From assembly GCF_040218065.1 (NCBI RefSeq), contig NZ_JAVJQE010000007.1:196339-260338 (forward strand): 64,000 bases of DNA. Direction: 5' to 3'. A program made the translations under genes and the position numbers. The notes beneath the pieces were generated by a model that was given only the letters and a program-made list of their open reading frames with translations, was not told the DNA's origin and made no database searches. The stretch is from Marivibrio sp040218065. Its GTDB lineage: Bacteria > Pseudomonadota > Alphaproteobacteria > UBA8366 > Aestuariispiraceae. Positions 1 through 8,036 of the stretch are shown here, piece by piece; position 1 is the stretch's first letter; the number at the start of each line of letters is the position of its first letter.

Positions 1-1316
1 AGCGCCGGAACACCTGCCAGTTGCGCCTGGTGCCGTGCTTCCATCGCAGCGGCGAAAGGGTCCGCTCCATTGAAGGCCGCCATGGCCGCCTTTCGCTTGG
101 CGTGCTGCGCATGCAGCGCGCGTTCCTGATCGACATGGCGCAGGGTCTCAGAGCCCATCTGCCGCGATAGCGCGTTTGCTGTTTGCGGATCGCGCACCCC
201 GAACCAGTTTTGTAGAGCAGAAGAGGCCGGGATGATCGTCTCAGCGCCGGGCGCGAGGGTTTTCATCTGTGCAGCCGACTGCCAGAAGCCCCAGGGACGA
301 ATGCCAATACCCGCATCGCGGGTATAAAGCTGCATGGCCAGCGGGAAGGCCCCGAGATTGCCAATCTCATCCAGCACGAAGGTGATGCGCGGAGCACTAG
401 GCGCGCGGGCCTTATAGGTGCGGGCCGCCACGAAGAAGGCCTTAATGACCGGCCCCCAGGCCTCGACTGTCTCGCCAGGCGGCATGAGATAGACCTGATA
501 GGTCTGATCGCCCGCGAAGACATCGGCCAGGAAGGCATCGAAGGGCGGCGAGACCGAAGCCATCAGCTCAGGATCGGAAAGCGCGGAAAATGCTCGCGTG
601 ATCTCCCCGATGATCCCGCGAAAGCCGCCCGAGCTATCGGCACGCGAGGCGGCGATCTCCTCTTCGATCCGCCGGACGCTCTCGATGCCGGTTTCCTGCA
701 TCTCGAAGGCAAAATCGAGCCAGGCATCCCCGCCCATCACCAGCAGGTTGATGGCTTGATAGAGCGCCGGATAGGTCAGCACGCCATCGCGCAGGGTGAC
801 GGTGATCGCCAGCGCTTCGATGAACTCGCGGCCCCTGCCGGGGAAATACCGTCCATCGGTGCCCCCGCTATCGGGCAGCTTGTTCTCCGCCAGCACCTTG
901 ATGTCTGAGATAAGCGAAGGGCTGTCTTTGCGGATGTAATCCAGCGGATTGATCCGGTGTTGCGGCAGGCCGTGCAGGCCGCGCGGATTCCAATACAGGC
1001 AAAATTTACGATCCGGGGTCTGGTCTTGGGAGATCGCGGCCAGTTCGCCCTTTACATCCAGCACGATCATGCTGGGCAGATGAATGCCCGAGCAGATATT
1101 CATCGCGATCAGCGTCGTGAGCTTGCCCGAACGCGGCCCGGCCACGCACATCGCCCCGCCCATGCCGGAATACCAAAGCGGCTGATGATCGATGAACCCC
1201 ACCAGCAGCGAGTGCGGTTCACGGGTAAACAGCCCGGCACGCGCGATCTCCTCCGGCCCGGCGAAACGCGCCGAGCCGAAGGGATGATCGGCGTTATTCT
1301 GGATCGGCCCAGCCAT
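1..1316 (-). CDS. VirD4/TraG-family type IV coupling protein (3' end cut by window edge)
   Basis: This hexameric inner-membrane ATPase family links a relaxase-DNA complex to a type IV secretion channel. I translated 438 codons from the ATG at 1316 with no stop before the window edge. A Walker A motif (GPRSGKLT) lies near residue 58, and a Walker B segment (FVLDEIGNLGA) near residue 325 is followed by a TraG-like region with a conserved WGFWQS-type patch. The usual N-terminal membrane segments are missing; the separate 108-residue membrane protein immediately upstream (4 bp gap) probably supplies them. The family is clear. Whether this one pairs with the relaxase at 12,323 is inferred from being on the same island. 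Confidence 0.9.
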   Translation of the reverse strand, partial: MAGPIQNNADHPFGSARFAGPEEIARAGLFTREPHSLLVGFIDHQPLWYSGMGGAMCVAGPRSGKLTTLIAMNICSGIHLPSMIVLDVKGELAAISQDQTPDRKFCLYWNPRGLHGLPQHRINPLDYIRKDSPSLISDIKVLAENKLPDSGGTDGRYFPGRGREFIEALAITVTLRDGVLTYPALYQAINLLVMGGDAWLDFAFEMQETGIESVRRIEEEIAASRADSSGGFRGIIGEITRAFSALSDPELMASVSPPFDAFLADVFAGDQTYQVYLMPPGETVEAWGPVIKAFFVAARTYKARAPSAPRITFVLDEIGNLGAFPLAMQLYTRDAGIGIRPWGFWQSAAQMKTLAPGAETIIPASSALQNWFGVRDPQTANALSRQMGSETLRHVDQERALHAQHAKRKAAMAAFNGADPFAAAMEARHQAQLAGVPA

Positions 1317-1320
1317 AGGC

Positions 1321-1647
1321 CTAGACCGCGAACCCGGCAAAACGCATCGCGCCGAAGGCAACCACCCCGGCAATCGCGTACCACAGCGCCATGCGGCAGA
1401 CCGTGAAGATGACAACGCCGGACAGGCCAAAGCTCGCGAAATACATCAGGCTGGCCAGACCGTCGGAGTCGTAGGCCTCATGCACCAGTTGCTTGATCAC
1501 CGGGCCAATCAGTTGGAACAGCGCAGGCGTCCCTAAGATCGCCGCCAAGAGCGCAAGCGTGATGCACAGAAGGTTCTGCCCCGGCGGGCCTTGATTGTGA
1601 TCGCCGCCCGGACCGGGCAGCGCCCCATATCCTCTGGGATCGCTCAT
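1321..1647 (-). CDS. Small multi-pass membrane protein beside the coupling protein
   Basis: The product has 108 residues. A proline/glycine-rich hydrophilic N-terminus of about 25 residues is followed by hydrophobic spans near residues 27-50, 66-82 and 85-105. No named family is recognised. Its start overlaps the stop of the upstream lipoprotein gene by 4 bp, and its stop is 4 bp before the coupling-protein start, so the three genes form one transcription unit. Because the coupling protein lacks its own membrane anchor, I infer that this protein may act as its membrane partner, as in split VirD4 systems. That is inference from context only. Confidence 0.7.
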   Translation of the reverse strand: MSDPRGYGALPGPGGDHNQGPPGQNLLCITLALLAAILGTPALFQLIGPVIKQLVHEAYDSDGLASLMYFASFGLSGVVIFTVCRMALWYAIAGVVAFGAMRFAGFAV

Positions 1648-2165
1648 GCCGCACCCCCTTGAGCATCAGGCCCGGTTAGTAAGGGGGTGTCACCTTTATT
1701 CGCGGCTTCGATAGCAGCGCCGTACAGCTGCGCGCGGTGCGCGGAGCTTAAGTTCTTATCCGCGATGATGGCCCGCAGGTTCTCCACATGGCGTTTCGTC
1801 CGCTCCTCAGTGTGCTTTTTCCCGAGCCGGAGAATTGCGTGGGTGATCAGCCCCACAAGGCCGACGATCATCATCAGGACGCTGATGATCTTTCCGAGCA
1901 CAGTTATGTGTTCGTGAAGACGGCGCTCTGTTTCCGCAGCCTCTATGTTCTTGAGCCGTTGGGTTTCAGCAGCGAGCTTGTTGTGTAAGCGCTGTGTTTC
2001 TGCGGCGAGCTCGGCGGCATATTGCTGCGCAAGGCGTTGCTGATAGGCTTGTTGCGCAGCGATGCGCTCCTGACTTTCACGCGCCGCCCGCCGCTCTTCC
2101 TCCGAACACCCGCCAAGCGTGAGAACAAGCGCCACGCCGGTTGCGGCAAGAAAGGTCTTCCTCAT
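1644..2165 (-). CDS. Lipoprotein with coiled coil and a transmembrane span
   Basis: The start at 2165 is chosen because a strong Shine-Dalgarno (GGAGG) sits just ahead of it and it opens a lipoprotein signal peptide ending in the lipobox LGGC (Cys20). An in-frame extension upstream has no signal peptide. The 173-residue product continues with a long charged coiled coil (about 21-86, rich in AAETQRL-type repeats), a hydrophobic span (about 88-112) and a hydrophilic tail. It would thus be tethered both by lipid and by a membrane helix. Entry-exclusion or pore-associated lipoproteins of conjugative elements can look like this, but I recognise no family. It is first in the operon with the coupling protein. 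Confidence 0.7.
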   Translation of the reverse strand: MRKTFLAATGVALVLTLGGCSEEERRAARESQERIAAQQAYQQRLAQQYAAELAAETQRLHNKLAAETQRLKNIEAAETERRLHEHITVLGKIISVLMMIVGLVGLITHAILRLGKKHTEERTKRHVENLRAIIADKNLSSAHRAQLYGAAIEAANKGDTPLLTGPDAQGGAA

Positions 2166-2363
2166 CACCACCTCCTTCTCCAGTGGTTGGCCTTCGATCC
2201 GCGCAGGACGGATTCCTGCGCAAAATCGCTTGGCCGATCTGGAGGTGGAGGATTGGGAAAGGCTGTTCTTTATGATGTGCCAAGCGATCAACCGCTTGCA
2301 ACGGCGCGCTGAAGCGACCTACACAGATTTGGAAGAATCGTTCAGCGACTTTTATCTAACAGA

Positions 2364-3086
2364 TTGAGAAGAAGGCATTTCTCAAGGAGCTGGATTTTGG
2401 ACGACAACCCTCTCGCGCCGCCTGCATTCTTTCACTCAGCCGAGCCAATCCGGCCCCGCTCTAAAGTTCCTCGTAACAAAGTTCCCGGTGTCTGCTTGGG
2501 CTTCTGCCAGAGTGTGTCCGTGCCTCATGTAGCAAAACGGACAGGGCTATCCGTCAAAACGGTTCGAGAGCTCTACAAGGCGATCCGCGCTCTTTTGCTT
2601 GAGCCACGTTACCGGAAATGGCACGCCCTTGACCGCCTTCCAATTTATGAGTTCACAAACGGCAAACGAATAGAAAAAGAGATTTGGCGCGCGTTCGGGG
2701 AGTGCTATTCGGACGATGAGTGTTTTCGGAATTACCGCTACGGAAAGCGTTCAAGCCGCCAGTGTCGGAACTGTCCGGCGCAACAATCCGATTTACTACA
2801 GGCAATCCTGACACCTGAGATCGTCGATATGATGCTTCAGCGCATCGATACGATTCGCGCTTACTACCAAGTTCTGCTTGGCCTATCGCGTGAGAAGGGT
2901 CAGGACCAAACAGAGTTGTTTCGCCAACGCGCGTACCATGTCGAGATCATTCTCACCGCGCAGAAAGCCTCGATGCGCATTGATAATGGCGTCGTACAGC
3001 CGGATATGCTTGCGCGGGGTCCGATGACACTCAACGAACTCTGGTTAACTATCCTCCATCACATCGAGGAGCGCGGTAAGCTTTAA
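2364..3086 (+). CDS. Hypothetical protein with HTH-like N-terminus and Cys cluster
   Basis: The open frame of 240 codons begins with TTG; no ATG occurs before the middle of the frame, so the start is uncertain. Residues about 55-75 (VAKRTGLSVKTVRELYKAI) look like a helix-turn-helix, and a CxxC-containing patch (CRNCPAQQ) follows near residue 134. The C-terminal half is helical and has no recognised domain. It is divergent from the conjugation operon and convergent with the XRE regulator (12 bp between stops). Zinc binding or DNA binding is possible, but no function can be assigned. Composition resembles the AT-rich island cargo. Confidence 0.6.
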   Translation: MRRRHFSRSWILDDNPLAPPAFFHSAEPIRPRSKVPRNKVPGVCLGFCQSVSVPHVAKRTGLSVKTVRELYKAIRALLLEPRYRKWHALDRLPIYEFTNGKRIEKEIWRAFGECYSDDECFRNYRYGKRSSRQCRNCPAQQSDLLQAILTPEIVDMMLQRIDTIRAYYQVLLGLSREKGQDQTELFRQRAYHVEIILTAQKASMRIDNGVVQPDMLARGPMTLNELWLTILHHIEERGKL

Positions 3087-3098
3087 GGGTGTGCATTT

Positions 3099-3650
3099 TT
3101 ATTTCTCGCCTGCCATCTCCCGGCATCGCTTCAGCACATAGGCGAGATGCTTGGCGGGAATCTTCGGCGGTTTGGGGGAGAGCCACAGGCTAACGGTGCG
3201 CGGCGTTAAGCCCTCCGGCGCATCGTCGGCATCGATGAATACCTTGCTCGGCAATAGGCCGCTTTCAAAATAACTCCGCAGTTCGGCCAGATCGGCCTCG
3301 CGCTGACGGATTTTTTCCGCTTTCTGGCGTGGCGGCGCTTTGGCCTTCTCTCCATCCTTTTTGCGGGGTGTTTTTTTCTTCCGCTGGCCATAGCCATCGG
3401 CATAGCTCTCCCGCACGCGGTATGGGCGGTCAATCTGCTCTTCGGGGAACAAATCTTCGAGCGAGCAACCTAGCGCCTCACAGATCGCCGCGATGTCATA
3501 TTTCACGATGCCCTTGTGGTCCACGGGCCGTCGTCCATCCTTCGCATAGCTCTCTACGTTTCGGTATGACAGGCCCAGATGTTCCGCCAGGCGCGAGATG
3601 CTGCCAAACTCTGAATCCGCTATCGCTTTATCGTATTTGCTGTTCCTCAT
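3099..3650 (-). CDS. XRE-type helix-turn-helix regulator
   Basis: The 183-residue product opens with a helix-turn-helix of the XRE/Cro type (about residues 15-70, containing SRLAEHLGLSYRNVESYAK and an ICEALGCSLEDLFP end, a typical signature). A lysine-rich linker (about 88-115) leads to a second, HTH-like C-terminal part (PRTVSLWLSPKPPKIPAKHL). It lies divergent from the coiled-coil gene at 3,832, with a 180 bp AT-rich gap between. I infer a regulator of the island; the natural targets are its own promoter and that of the divergent gene. Confidence 0.75.
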   Translation of the reverse strand: MRNSKYDKAIADSEFGSISRLAEHLGLSYRNVESYAKDGRRPVDHKGIVKYDIAAICEALGCSLEDLFPEEQIDRPYRVRESYADGYGQRKKKTPRKKDGEKAKAPPRQKAEKIRQREADLAELRSYFESGLLPSKVFIDADDAPEGLTPRTVSLWLSPKPPKIPAKHLAYVLKRCREMAGEK

Positions 3651-3831
3651 AAGCCCGTAAATTGCGCCAATTAAAGTATTTCGAATTTGATTTAAATGCT
3701 ATCAAAAATTCACTTTTTTCAAACACTTACACGGTATTATTAAAGACATTGATTGTTTTTATCAATACTTAATTAACTTTTATTATGTAAAATATAAAGC
3801 AAGAATAAAAAAAAGGCATTGTGGGGCATAA
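3651..3831. promoter_or_regulatory. AT-rich divergent intergenic region with inverted repeat
   Basis: This is the most AT-rich stretch of the island, between two divergent genes. It contains the inverted repeat TTTGAT (3686-3691) / ATCAAA (3701-3706), a plausible operator for the XRE protein. A/T runs follow up to the ATG at 3832. Promoters for both genes must lie here, but I could not fix clean -35/-10 pairs. A replication origin is conceivable; no iterons or DnaA-box arrays were seen. Confidence 0.4.
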
Positions 3832-5010
3832 ATGGCAGCGAAACCAAACATTGATGAAGAAGCAGCCGCAACCATGCGCGCCAGCGCGTGGCAGAAAGGC
3901 GTTCTCACCAGCCAGCAGAGTGCTGCAGCCGCGCCTGTGCCTGAAGATCCCGCCAATGAGCAAAACCGGCGCAATGAAGATTTGCGAGAACAGGCTGACG
4001 TCGAAAACGCCTTCCGCCTTGCCGAGGTCGGCGGGTTTCTGGCCGGACGCATAGAGCGCACAGGCGCCAGCGGCAACGAGCTCAAAGGTATAGGCGGCAA
4101 AGACGGCAAGAAAAACGCCAGACGCGAAGGCAATGGCCTCTACCTCTCCGCGCTGCTGAGCCAAATCGATGACCTTAATGATCAGATCGCATTCCACGAT
4201 AGCGAAATTGAGCGGTTGAACGAAGAACTGAATGAAATCGATGAACTGCTCGAAAAAATCGAAAACGGAACTTTAGACCCTGACGATCCGGGCGATGCCG
4301 CGTTGATGAAAAAGTACGGTATCACCGAACAAGACATTGAAAACGGCGACGCGGGCCAAAAACTGCGTACGGCACGTGATGACCGGGAAAAGCAAATTGA
4401 CTGGCATGAAGGGCAACGCGCCAAAGCTGAAACTGAACGTGATGAGAAGTTACAAAACTTGAATGATGATGTTAATCGCCGTGTAGAAAAAGGAGAGACG
4501 ATCGACCCGCAGGACTCCTCTCACCCTTTGGTGCGGAAAATGTTGGAAGCGATAGAGTCTTCTTCAGAAATTACATACCATGACACCCAACTCCTTCGCC
4601 TCAAAGACTTAGAACAGTTCGAAGGCGATCCGGATTACATCGACAAAATTGATGCCTTTTTGAGAGACGCTGACGAGGCTACTCTTGCGGACATGCGTCA
4701 GGACGAAACCCTGGACCCGACTATCGCGGAAAGGGTTGCCGTCCACCAATTCGGCGAAATGTATGACCGGATACAGAGCCTCAAGGGAACCGATAACTAT
4801 GATCGCGCGCTACACGGCATATTGGGGCGCATCGATTCTCAAACACGCAATGCTTTAGTCAATGACGAAGAGGCGCCCGAGGATGTTATTGCTGCGATAT
4901 ATGAGACACTCGATGAAGAGCCGAAGAACGACAGTTCAGATGAACGGCCAGAAGAGGTTGAGCGCTCGCAGGTTGCAAGCGCGAACCCGGCGATAACACC
5001 GCAAATTTAG
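3832..5010 (+). CDS. Acidic coiled-coil protein of unknown function
   Basis: The 392-residue product is very hydrophilic and acidic. Residues about 105-150 form a strong coiled coil (repeats such as SEIERLNEELNEIDELLEKI), followed by more charged helices and an acidic C-terminus. There is no signal peptide or membrane span. ATG 3832 follows a GGGG tract. No family is recognised. It sits alone between the XRE-controlled divergent region and the convergent exported protein. Position suggests it may be controlled by the XRE regulator, but nothing visible indicates its role. Confidence 0.7.
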   Translation: MAAKPNIDEEAAATMRASAWQKGVLTSQQSAAAAPVPEDPANEQNRRNEDLREQADVENAFRLAEVGGFLAGRIERTGASGNELKGIGGKDGKKNARREGNGLYLSALLSQIDDLNDQIAFHDSEIERLNEELNEIDELLEKIENGTLDPDDPGDAALMKKYGITEQDIENGDAGQKLRTARDDREKQIDWHEGQRAKAETERDEKLQNLNDDVNRRVEKGETIDPQDSSHPLVRKMLEAIESSSEITYHDTQLLRLKDLEQFEGDPDYIDKIDAFLRDADEATLADMRQDETLDPTIAERVAVHQFGEMYDRIQSLKGTDNYDRALHGILGRIDSQTRNALVNDEEAPEDVIAAIYETLDEEPKNDSSDERPEEVERSQVASANPAITPQI

Positions 5011-5013
5011 CCT

Positions 5014-5397
5014 TTAAGAATCAGCCGTACACTCACGTAAAGCAAAACTTCCTGCGCTGCCGGTTTGCGTGAAGTTTGCAGGATCACCGCCATCAACTTC
5101 GACATCAATTGATTCCGGAATAAAGCCATCTTCAAGTACCGTTGTTGGGCAGCCTCGTGAATTCAGGGTTGCGGCCAACAGGTTTGCTATTTCGGGCTCA
5201 AACCCCGGCCCCACGCGAAGTGTCACCGGCTTGCCAGTCATTTCCTGTGATGTGGCTGCTTTATCCTGATTAGCGGCAGCAAGGTCTTGCGCACTTGCTG
5301 CGCCAGTAAGGACCAATAAAGAAGCGCCTGCCCCTATGATAGCGGCAGCAGTTTTGCCGCGCGCACCATCAAATTTGTTTCGTAATGCCTGTATCAT
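5014..5397 (-). CDS. Small exported protein
   Basis: I chose the ATG at 5397 because it opens a clear Sec signal peptide: a basic N-terminus (RNKFDGARGK), a hydrophobic core (AAAIIGAGASLLVLTG) and an AxA cleavage site (ASA-Q). An upstream in-frame ATG at 5544 would bury this signal. The mature part is about 90 residues, with two cysteines (SRGCPTT and RECTADS) that could form a disulfide in the periplasm. No family is recognised. It converges with the coiled-coil gene (3 bp between stops). Conjugative elements often carry small periplasmic proteins, but any role is a guess. Confidence 0.65.
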   Translation of the reverse strand: MIQALRNKFDGARGKTAAAIIGAGASLLVLTGAASAQDLAAANQDKAATSQEMTGKPVTLRVGPGFEPEIANLLAATLNSRGCPTTVLEDGFIPESIDVEVDGGDPANFTQTGSAGSFALRECTADS

Positions 5398-5660
5398 CGG
5401 CTTATCTTTCACAATAAAATTATAAAAAAACTCAAAATATGGCATCTTTATACGCCATTTCGCCGTAAATGTCCAGTTTTTTCGGATTATCTGGGAATAA
5501 CCGGTGTTTTTATACTTCTCACGCGTAGACAACGGCGCGGACATAATTGATGATTTTTGTCAAAAAGGGCTTCTATCCATGACTTACCAAAATGCAATCT
5601 TGAAAATTCGCAGAATTCAGCCATTCTACGTTTCTGCCACGCGCATCCCGTCGCCGGAAT

Positions 5661-5714
5661 CGGAGGCCGAAAGCCATGGGACAAAATCCATGGGTTTTGT
5701 CGCCCAAGCCTCCG
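5661..5714. repeat. Nested inverted repeats upstream of the resolvase (candidate res site or operator)
   Basis: The outer arms are CGGAGGC (5661-5667) and GCCTCCG (5708-5714). Inside are the arms GACAAAA (5680-5686) and TTTTGTC (5695-5701), centred on the palindrome CCATGG (5688-5693). The heptamer CCATGGG also occurs twice as a direct repeat (5674, 5688). Lying 20 bp before the resolvase start, it could be the crossover or accessory site of the resolvase, or its autoregulatory operator. The rest of the 5,398-5,733 gap is AT-rich, with no convincing gene. Confidence 0.5.
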
Positions 5715-5733
5715 GCCTTGAAGGGAATGCGTG

Positions 5734-6351
5734 ATGAGTGTTTGGCCGCAAATCGCCTGCACCGGGCGGCGCATCGGCTATGCCCGCGTTTCGACGCGTG
5801 ACCAGAAGCTGCGCATGCAGCGCGAGGGGCTGAAGGCGGTCTCGTGCGATCAGATTTTCGAAGATCACGGGGTGAGCGGCGCGAAGGGATCGCGCCCCGG
5901 CCTCGATGCGATGCTGGAGGTCTTAGAGCCCGGCGATAGCGTCGTCGTCTTTAAGCTGGACCGGCTGGGGCGCAGCGTCCTGCACCTTGCCGATCTGCTT
6001 GTGCGCTTTGAGGCGATGGGCGTGCATTTCGTCTCGCTGTCTGAGGGGATCAACACGACCACGCCTGGCGGGCGCATGGTGTTTCATATCTTCAGCGCCG
6101 TGGCCGAGTTCTCGCGCGAGGTGATCGTGGAGAACACATGCGCCGGGCTCGACGCCGCCCGCGCCAAGGGTAAACGCTTGGGGCGGCCAAGGAAGCTCAG
6201 CATTGAAGACGTGATGGCCGCGCACGAGGCAATAGCGCGCGGACGCCTTACCACGAACGACATCGCCGAAAGGCATGACGTGCACCCGAGGACGGTAAGC
6301 CGGGCTGTGGAACAGGTAAGCACTGAAATCAAAACTAGGTGCAGTGCCTAA
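5734..6351 (+). CDS. Serine recombinase, Tn3-resolvase/DNA-invertase family
   Basis: The resolvase catalytic domain (about residues 12-145) begins with the signature GYARVSTRDQ, which contains the nucleophilic serine. It continues with KLDRLGRSV and TTTPGGRMVFHIFSAVAEF, both diagnostic of the family. A C-terminal HTH of Hin type (TTNDIAERHDVHPRTVSRAV) binds the site. At 205 residues the length is normal and the protein looks intact. The start is ATG 5734; GTG 5731 is an alternative. On mobilizable plasmids such enzymes resolve multimers or cointegrates. The palindromic site just upstream is its likely target. Confidence 0.9.
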   Translation: MSVWPQIACTGRRIGYARVSTRDQKLRMQREGLKAVSCDQIFEDHGVSGAKGSRPGLDAMLEVLEPGDSVVVFKLDRLGRSVLHLADLLVRFEAMGVHFVSLSEGINTTTPGGRMVFHIFSAVAEFSREVIVENTCAGLDAARAKGKRLGRPRKLSIEDVMAAHEAIARGRLTTNDIAERHDVHPRTVSRAVEQVSTEIKTRCSA

Positions 6352-6466
6352 CTTCCGTCAATGCCTGAACCAACTTGACCCAACCTGAAAACAGCATTCG
6401 CGCTACGCGCAAGATGTTCGCGGTATTACCGCGACACCTTCTCGACCCGCCTTGCGGCCCTCGGCA

Positions 6467-6485
6467 AAGGGGCGTGCCGCCCCTT
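6467..6485 (+). terminator. GC hairpin after the resolvase
   Basis: The arms AAGGGGC (6467-6473) and GCCCCTT (6479-6485) enclose a 5 nt loop. The T-run is weak. It lies about 115 bp past the resolvase stop in the 313 bp gap before the methyltransferase. The remainder of that gap (6,486-6,664) is AT-rich and must hold the promoter of the restriction-like operon, but I found no convincing -35/-10 pair. Confidence 0.4.
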
Positions 6486-6664
6486 GTGCAATCCCCTGCC
6501 ATGGAGCAATGGAGAACTCTAGGCACGTCTGAATCTGATTAAAACACCAATGACGAATTGCTGCTCAGCTACGAATCTGAGAACATATCATCCTTCAAAA
6601 ATGTCATTGCACTTCACATTGTTTTCCAATTCGGGCACAATCAGGAGTATGAAAGGCTAAAAAA

Positions 6665-7564
6665 ATGACAAGAAAAAACTCCAATCTGGCTGAGACGCAA
6701 TTCGACCTTGAAAATGTTTATAGGTTGAAGCGGGACGCTTTTGCTGACGTTCAGTGTGTTGACAACATTGAGTATATGCGAAGCCTGAAAAAAGAATCAA
6801 TTGATCTTATTATCACTTCTCCGCCATACAATATTGGAAAATCCTATGAAAAAAAACGCCCTACAGACCGTTATATTGAAGAACAAACGGTCTGCATCGC
6901 AGAAGCCGTCAGGCTTTTGAAGCCAAACGGCTCGATCTGCTGGCAAGTCGGGAACCATATAGATGGCGGCGAGATATTTCCTTTGGACATTATCCTGTAT
7001 GAAAAATTCAAAGATCACGGCTTGAAGCTTAGAAACCGGATCGTATGGACGTTTGGCCACGGCTTGCACTGCAAAAACCGATTCTCCGGACGGCACGAGA
7101 CAATCCTTTGGTTTACGAAGTCTGACGACTACAAGTTTAATCTCGATGCAGTGCGGGTGCCGTCTAAATACCCTAACAAAAAGCACTTTAAGGGACCTAA
7201 GAAAGGTCAACTGTCGAGCAATCCGCTTGGTAAGAACCCTTCTGACGTTTGGGACATTCCAAACGTGAAGTGGAACCACGTCGAGAAGACTGATCACCCT
7301 TGTCAGTTTCCGGTTGGTTTGGTGGAGCGCCTTGTGCTCGCGCTGACCGATGAAGGTGACAGCGTTCTCGATCCTTACCTCGGTGTGGGTTCGACCGCTG
7401 TCGCAGCTATTAAGAATGATCGAAACGCATACGGATGTGATTTGGATCAAGGATACATTGATATCGCATGGGAACGCATCCATCAGCTACGCGCCGGAAC
7501 GCTTCGGACTAGGCCGATGAACAAGCCCGTCTATGACCCCACATCCAACAAGGATGACGAATGA
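6665..7564 (+). CDS. DNA methyltransferase, SPPY-type (N4-cytosine or N6-adenine, beta-like order)
   Basis: The 299-residue protein has catalytic motif IV TSPPYN (SPPY at residues 52-55) ahead of the SAM-binding motif I DPYLGVGST (236-244), the motif order of beta-class amino-methyltransferases. SPPY rather than DPPY/NPPY favours N4-cytosine methylation, as in the BamHI and BglII methyltransferases, but does not prove it. The middle (WTFGHGLHCKNRFSGRHE) probably includes target-recognition residues. It is the first gene of the five-gene cargo operon, and its stop overlaps the next start by 4 bp (ATGA). I infer that it protects host DNA from the nuclease or nucleases encoded downstream. Confidence 0.9.
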   Translation: MTRKNSNLAETQFDLENVYRLKRDAFADVQCVDNIEYMRSLKKESIDLIITSPPYNIGKSYEKKRPTDRYIEEQTVCIAEAVRLLKPNGSICWQVGNHIDGGEIFPLDIILYEKFKDHGLKLRNRIVWTFGHGLHCKNRFSGRHETILWFTKSDDYKFNLDAVRVPSKYPNKKHFKGPKKGQLSSNPLGKNPSDVWDIPNVKWNHVEKTDHPCQFPVGLVERLVLALTDEGDSVLDPYLGVGSTAVAAIKNDRNAYGCDLDQGYIDIAWERIHQLRAGTLRTRPMNKPVYDPTSNKDDE

Positions 7565-8022
7565 AATTAGCATTTCCGTACGACCATCGTGATGGCATCG
7601 CTCAATGGGGAGAACGTGACCTATACGAGTGGGTGACGGACATTTTTGAATGCCCGTCTGTTCGAATCGGTCCTGGCTGCACGAATGATGTACGTAATCA
7701 TGTTGAGAAAGAATTTATCCGCGAGGGATGGGCGCGTGATGTAAAGCTTGACCAGGACCTTAAGCTGAACGTTTTCGCACAGAAGGACGATTTGGCGTTT
7801 CAGCTTCAGACCGGAAACATGAGCCGAGCGCCTTATGACCTCTTAAAGCTTCAATACCTGTTTCAATCTGGACGAATCGAGGCAGCGGCGCTCGCCGTCC
7901 CAACTAAGGACGCTGCCCGAGCGATCGGCGAGAATATTGCGAACGCAGATAGGATTGTCAGAGAGCTTCAGCTTTTTGATCGGGTTATAACCGTCCCAAT
8001 CCTATTGATAGCCTTTGATTGA
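7561..8022 (+). CDS. Putative BglII/BamHI-like type II restriction endonuclease, short
   Basis: The 153-residue product resembles the BglII/BstYI endonuclease core. A central beta segment (AFQLQTGNMSRA, residues 79-90) runs into YDLLKLQYLFQSGRI and a strand-helix AALAVPTKDAAR, the pattern of that family's active-site sheet and dimer helix. It is shorter than the roughly 200-220 residues of BglII and BstYI. Where the family carries a catalytic E-x-Q, this protein shows Q81-L-Q83, so activity is uncertain. Direct coupling to an SPPY methyltransferase by ATGA overlap supports an R-M pair. It could alternatively be an inactive recognition subunit serving the downstream helicase/nuclease genes. 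Confidence 0.6.
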   Translation: MKLAFPYDHRDGIAQWGERDLYEWVTDIFECPSVRIGPGCTNDVRNHVEKEFIREGWARDVKLDQDLKLNVFAQKDDLAFQLQTGNMSRAPYDLLKLQYLFQSGRIEAAALAVPTKDAARAIGENIANADRIVRELQLFDRVITVPILLIAFD

Positions 8023-8036
8023 CGGTGGGAGGGGCA

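Noticed and set aside
1687..2367. Several open frames opposite the lipoprotein gene
   Set aside because: They run antisense to a gene with a good signal peptide and ribosome site, and have no credible protein features.
3769..4197. Minus-strand frames with hydrophobic stretches opposite the coiled-coil gene
   Set aside because: They are mirror images of the acidic coiled-coil gene; no ribosome site and no family match.
5504..5734. 76-codon frame ahead of the resolvase
   Set aside because: It crosses the nested palindrome and shows no protein character; more likely regulatory DNA.
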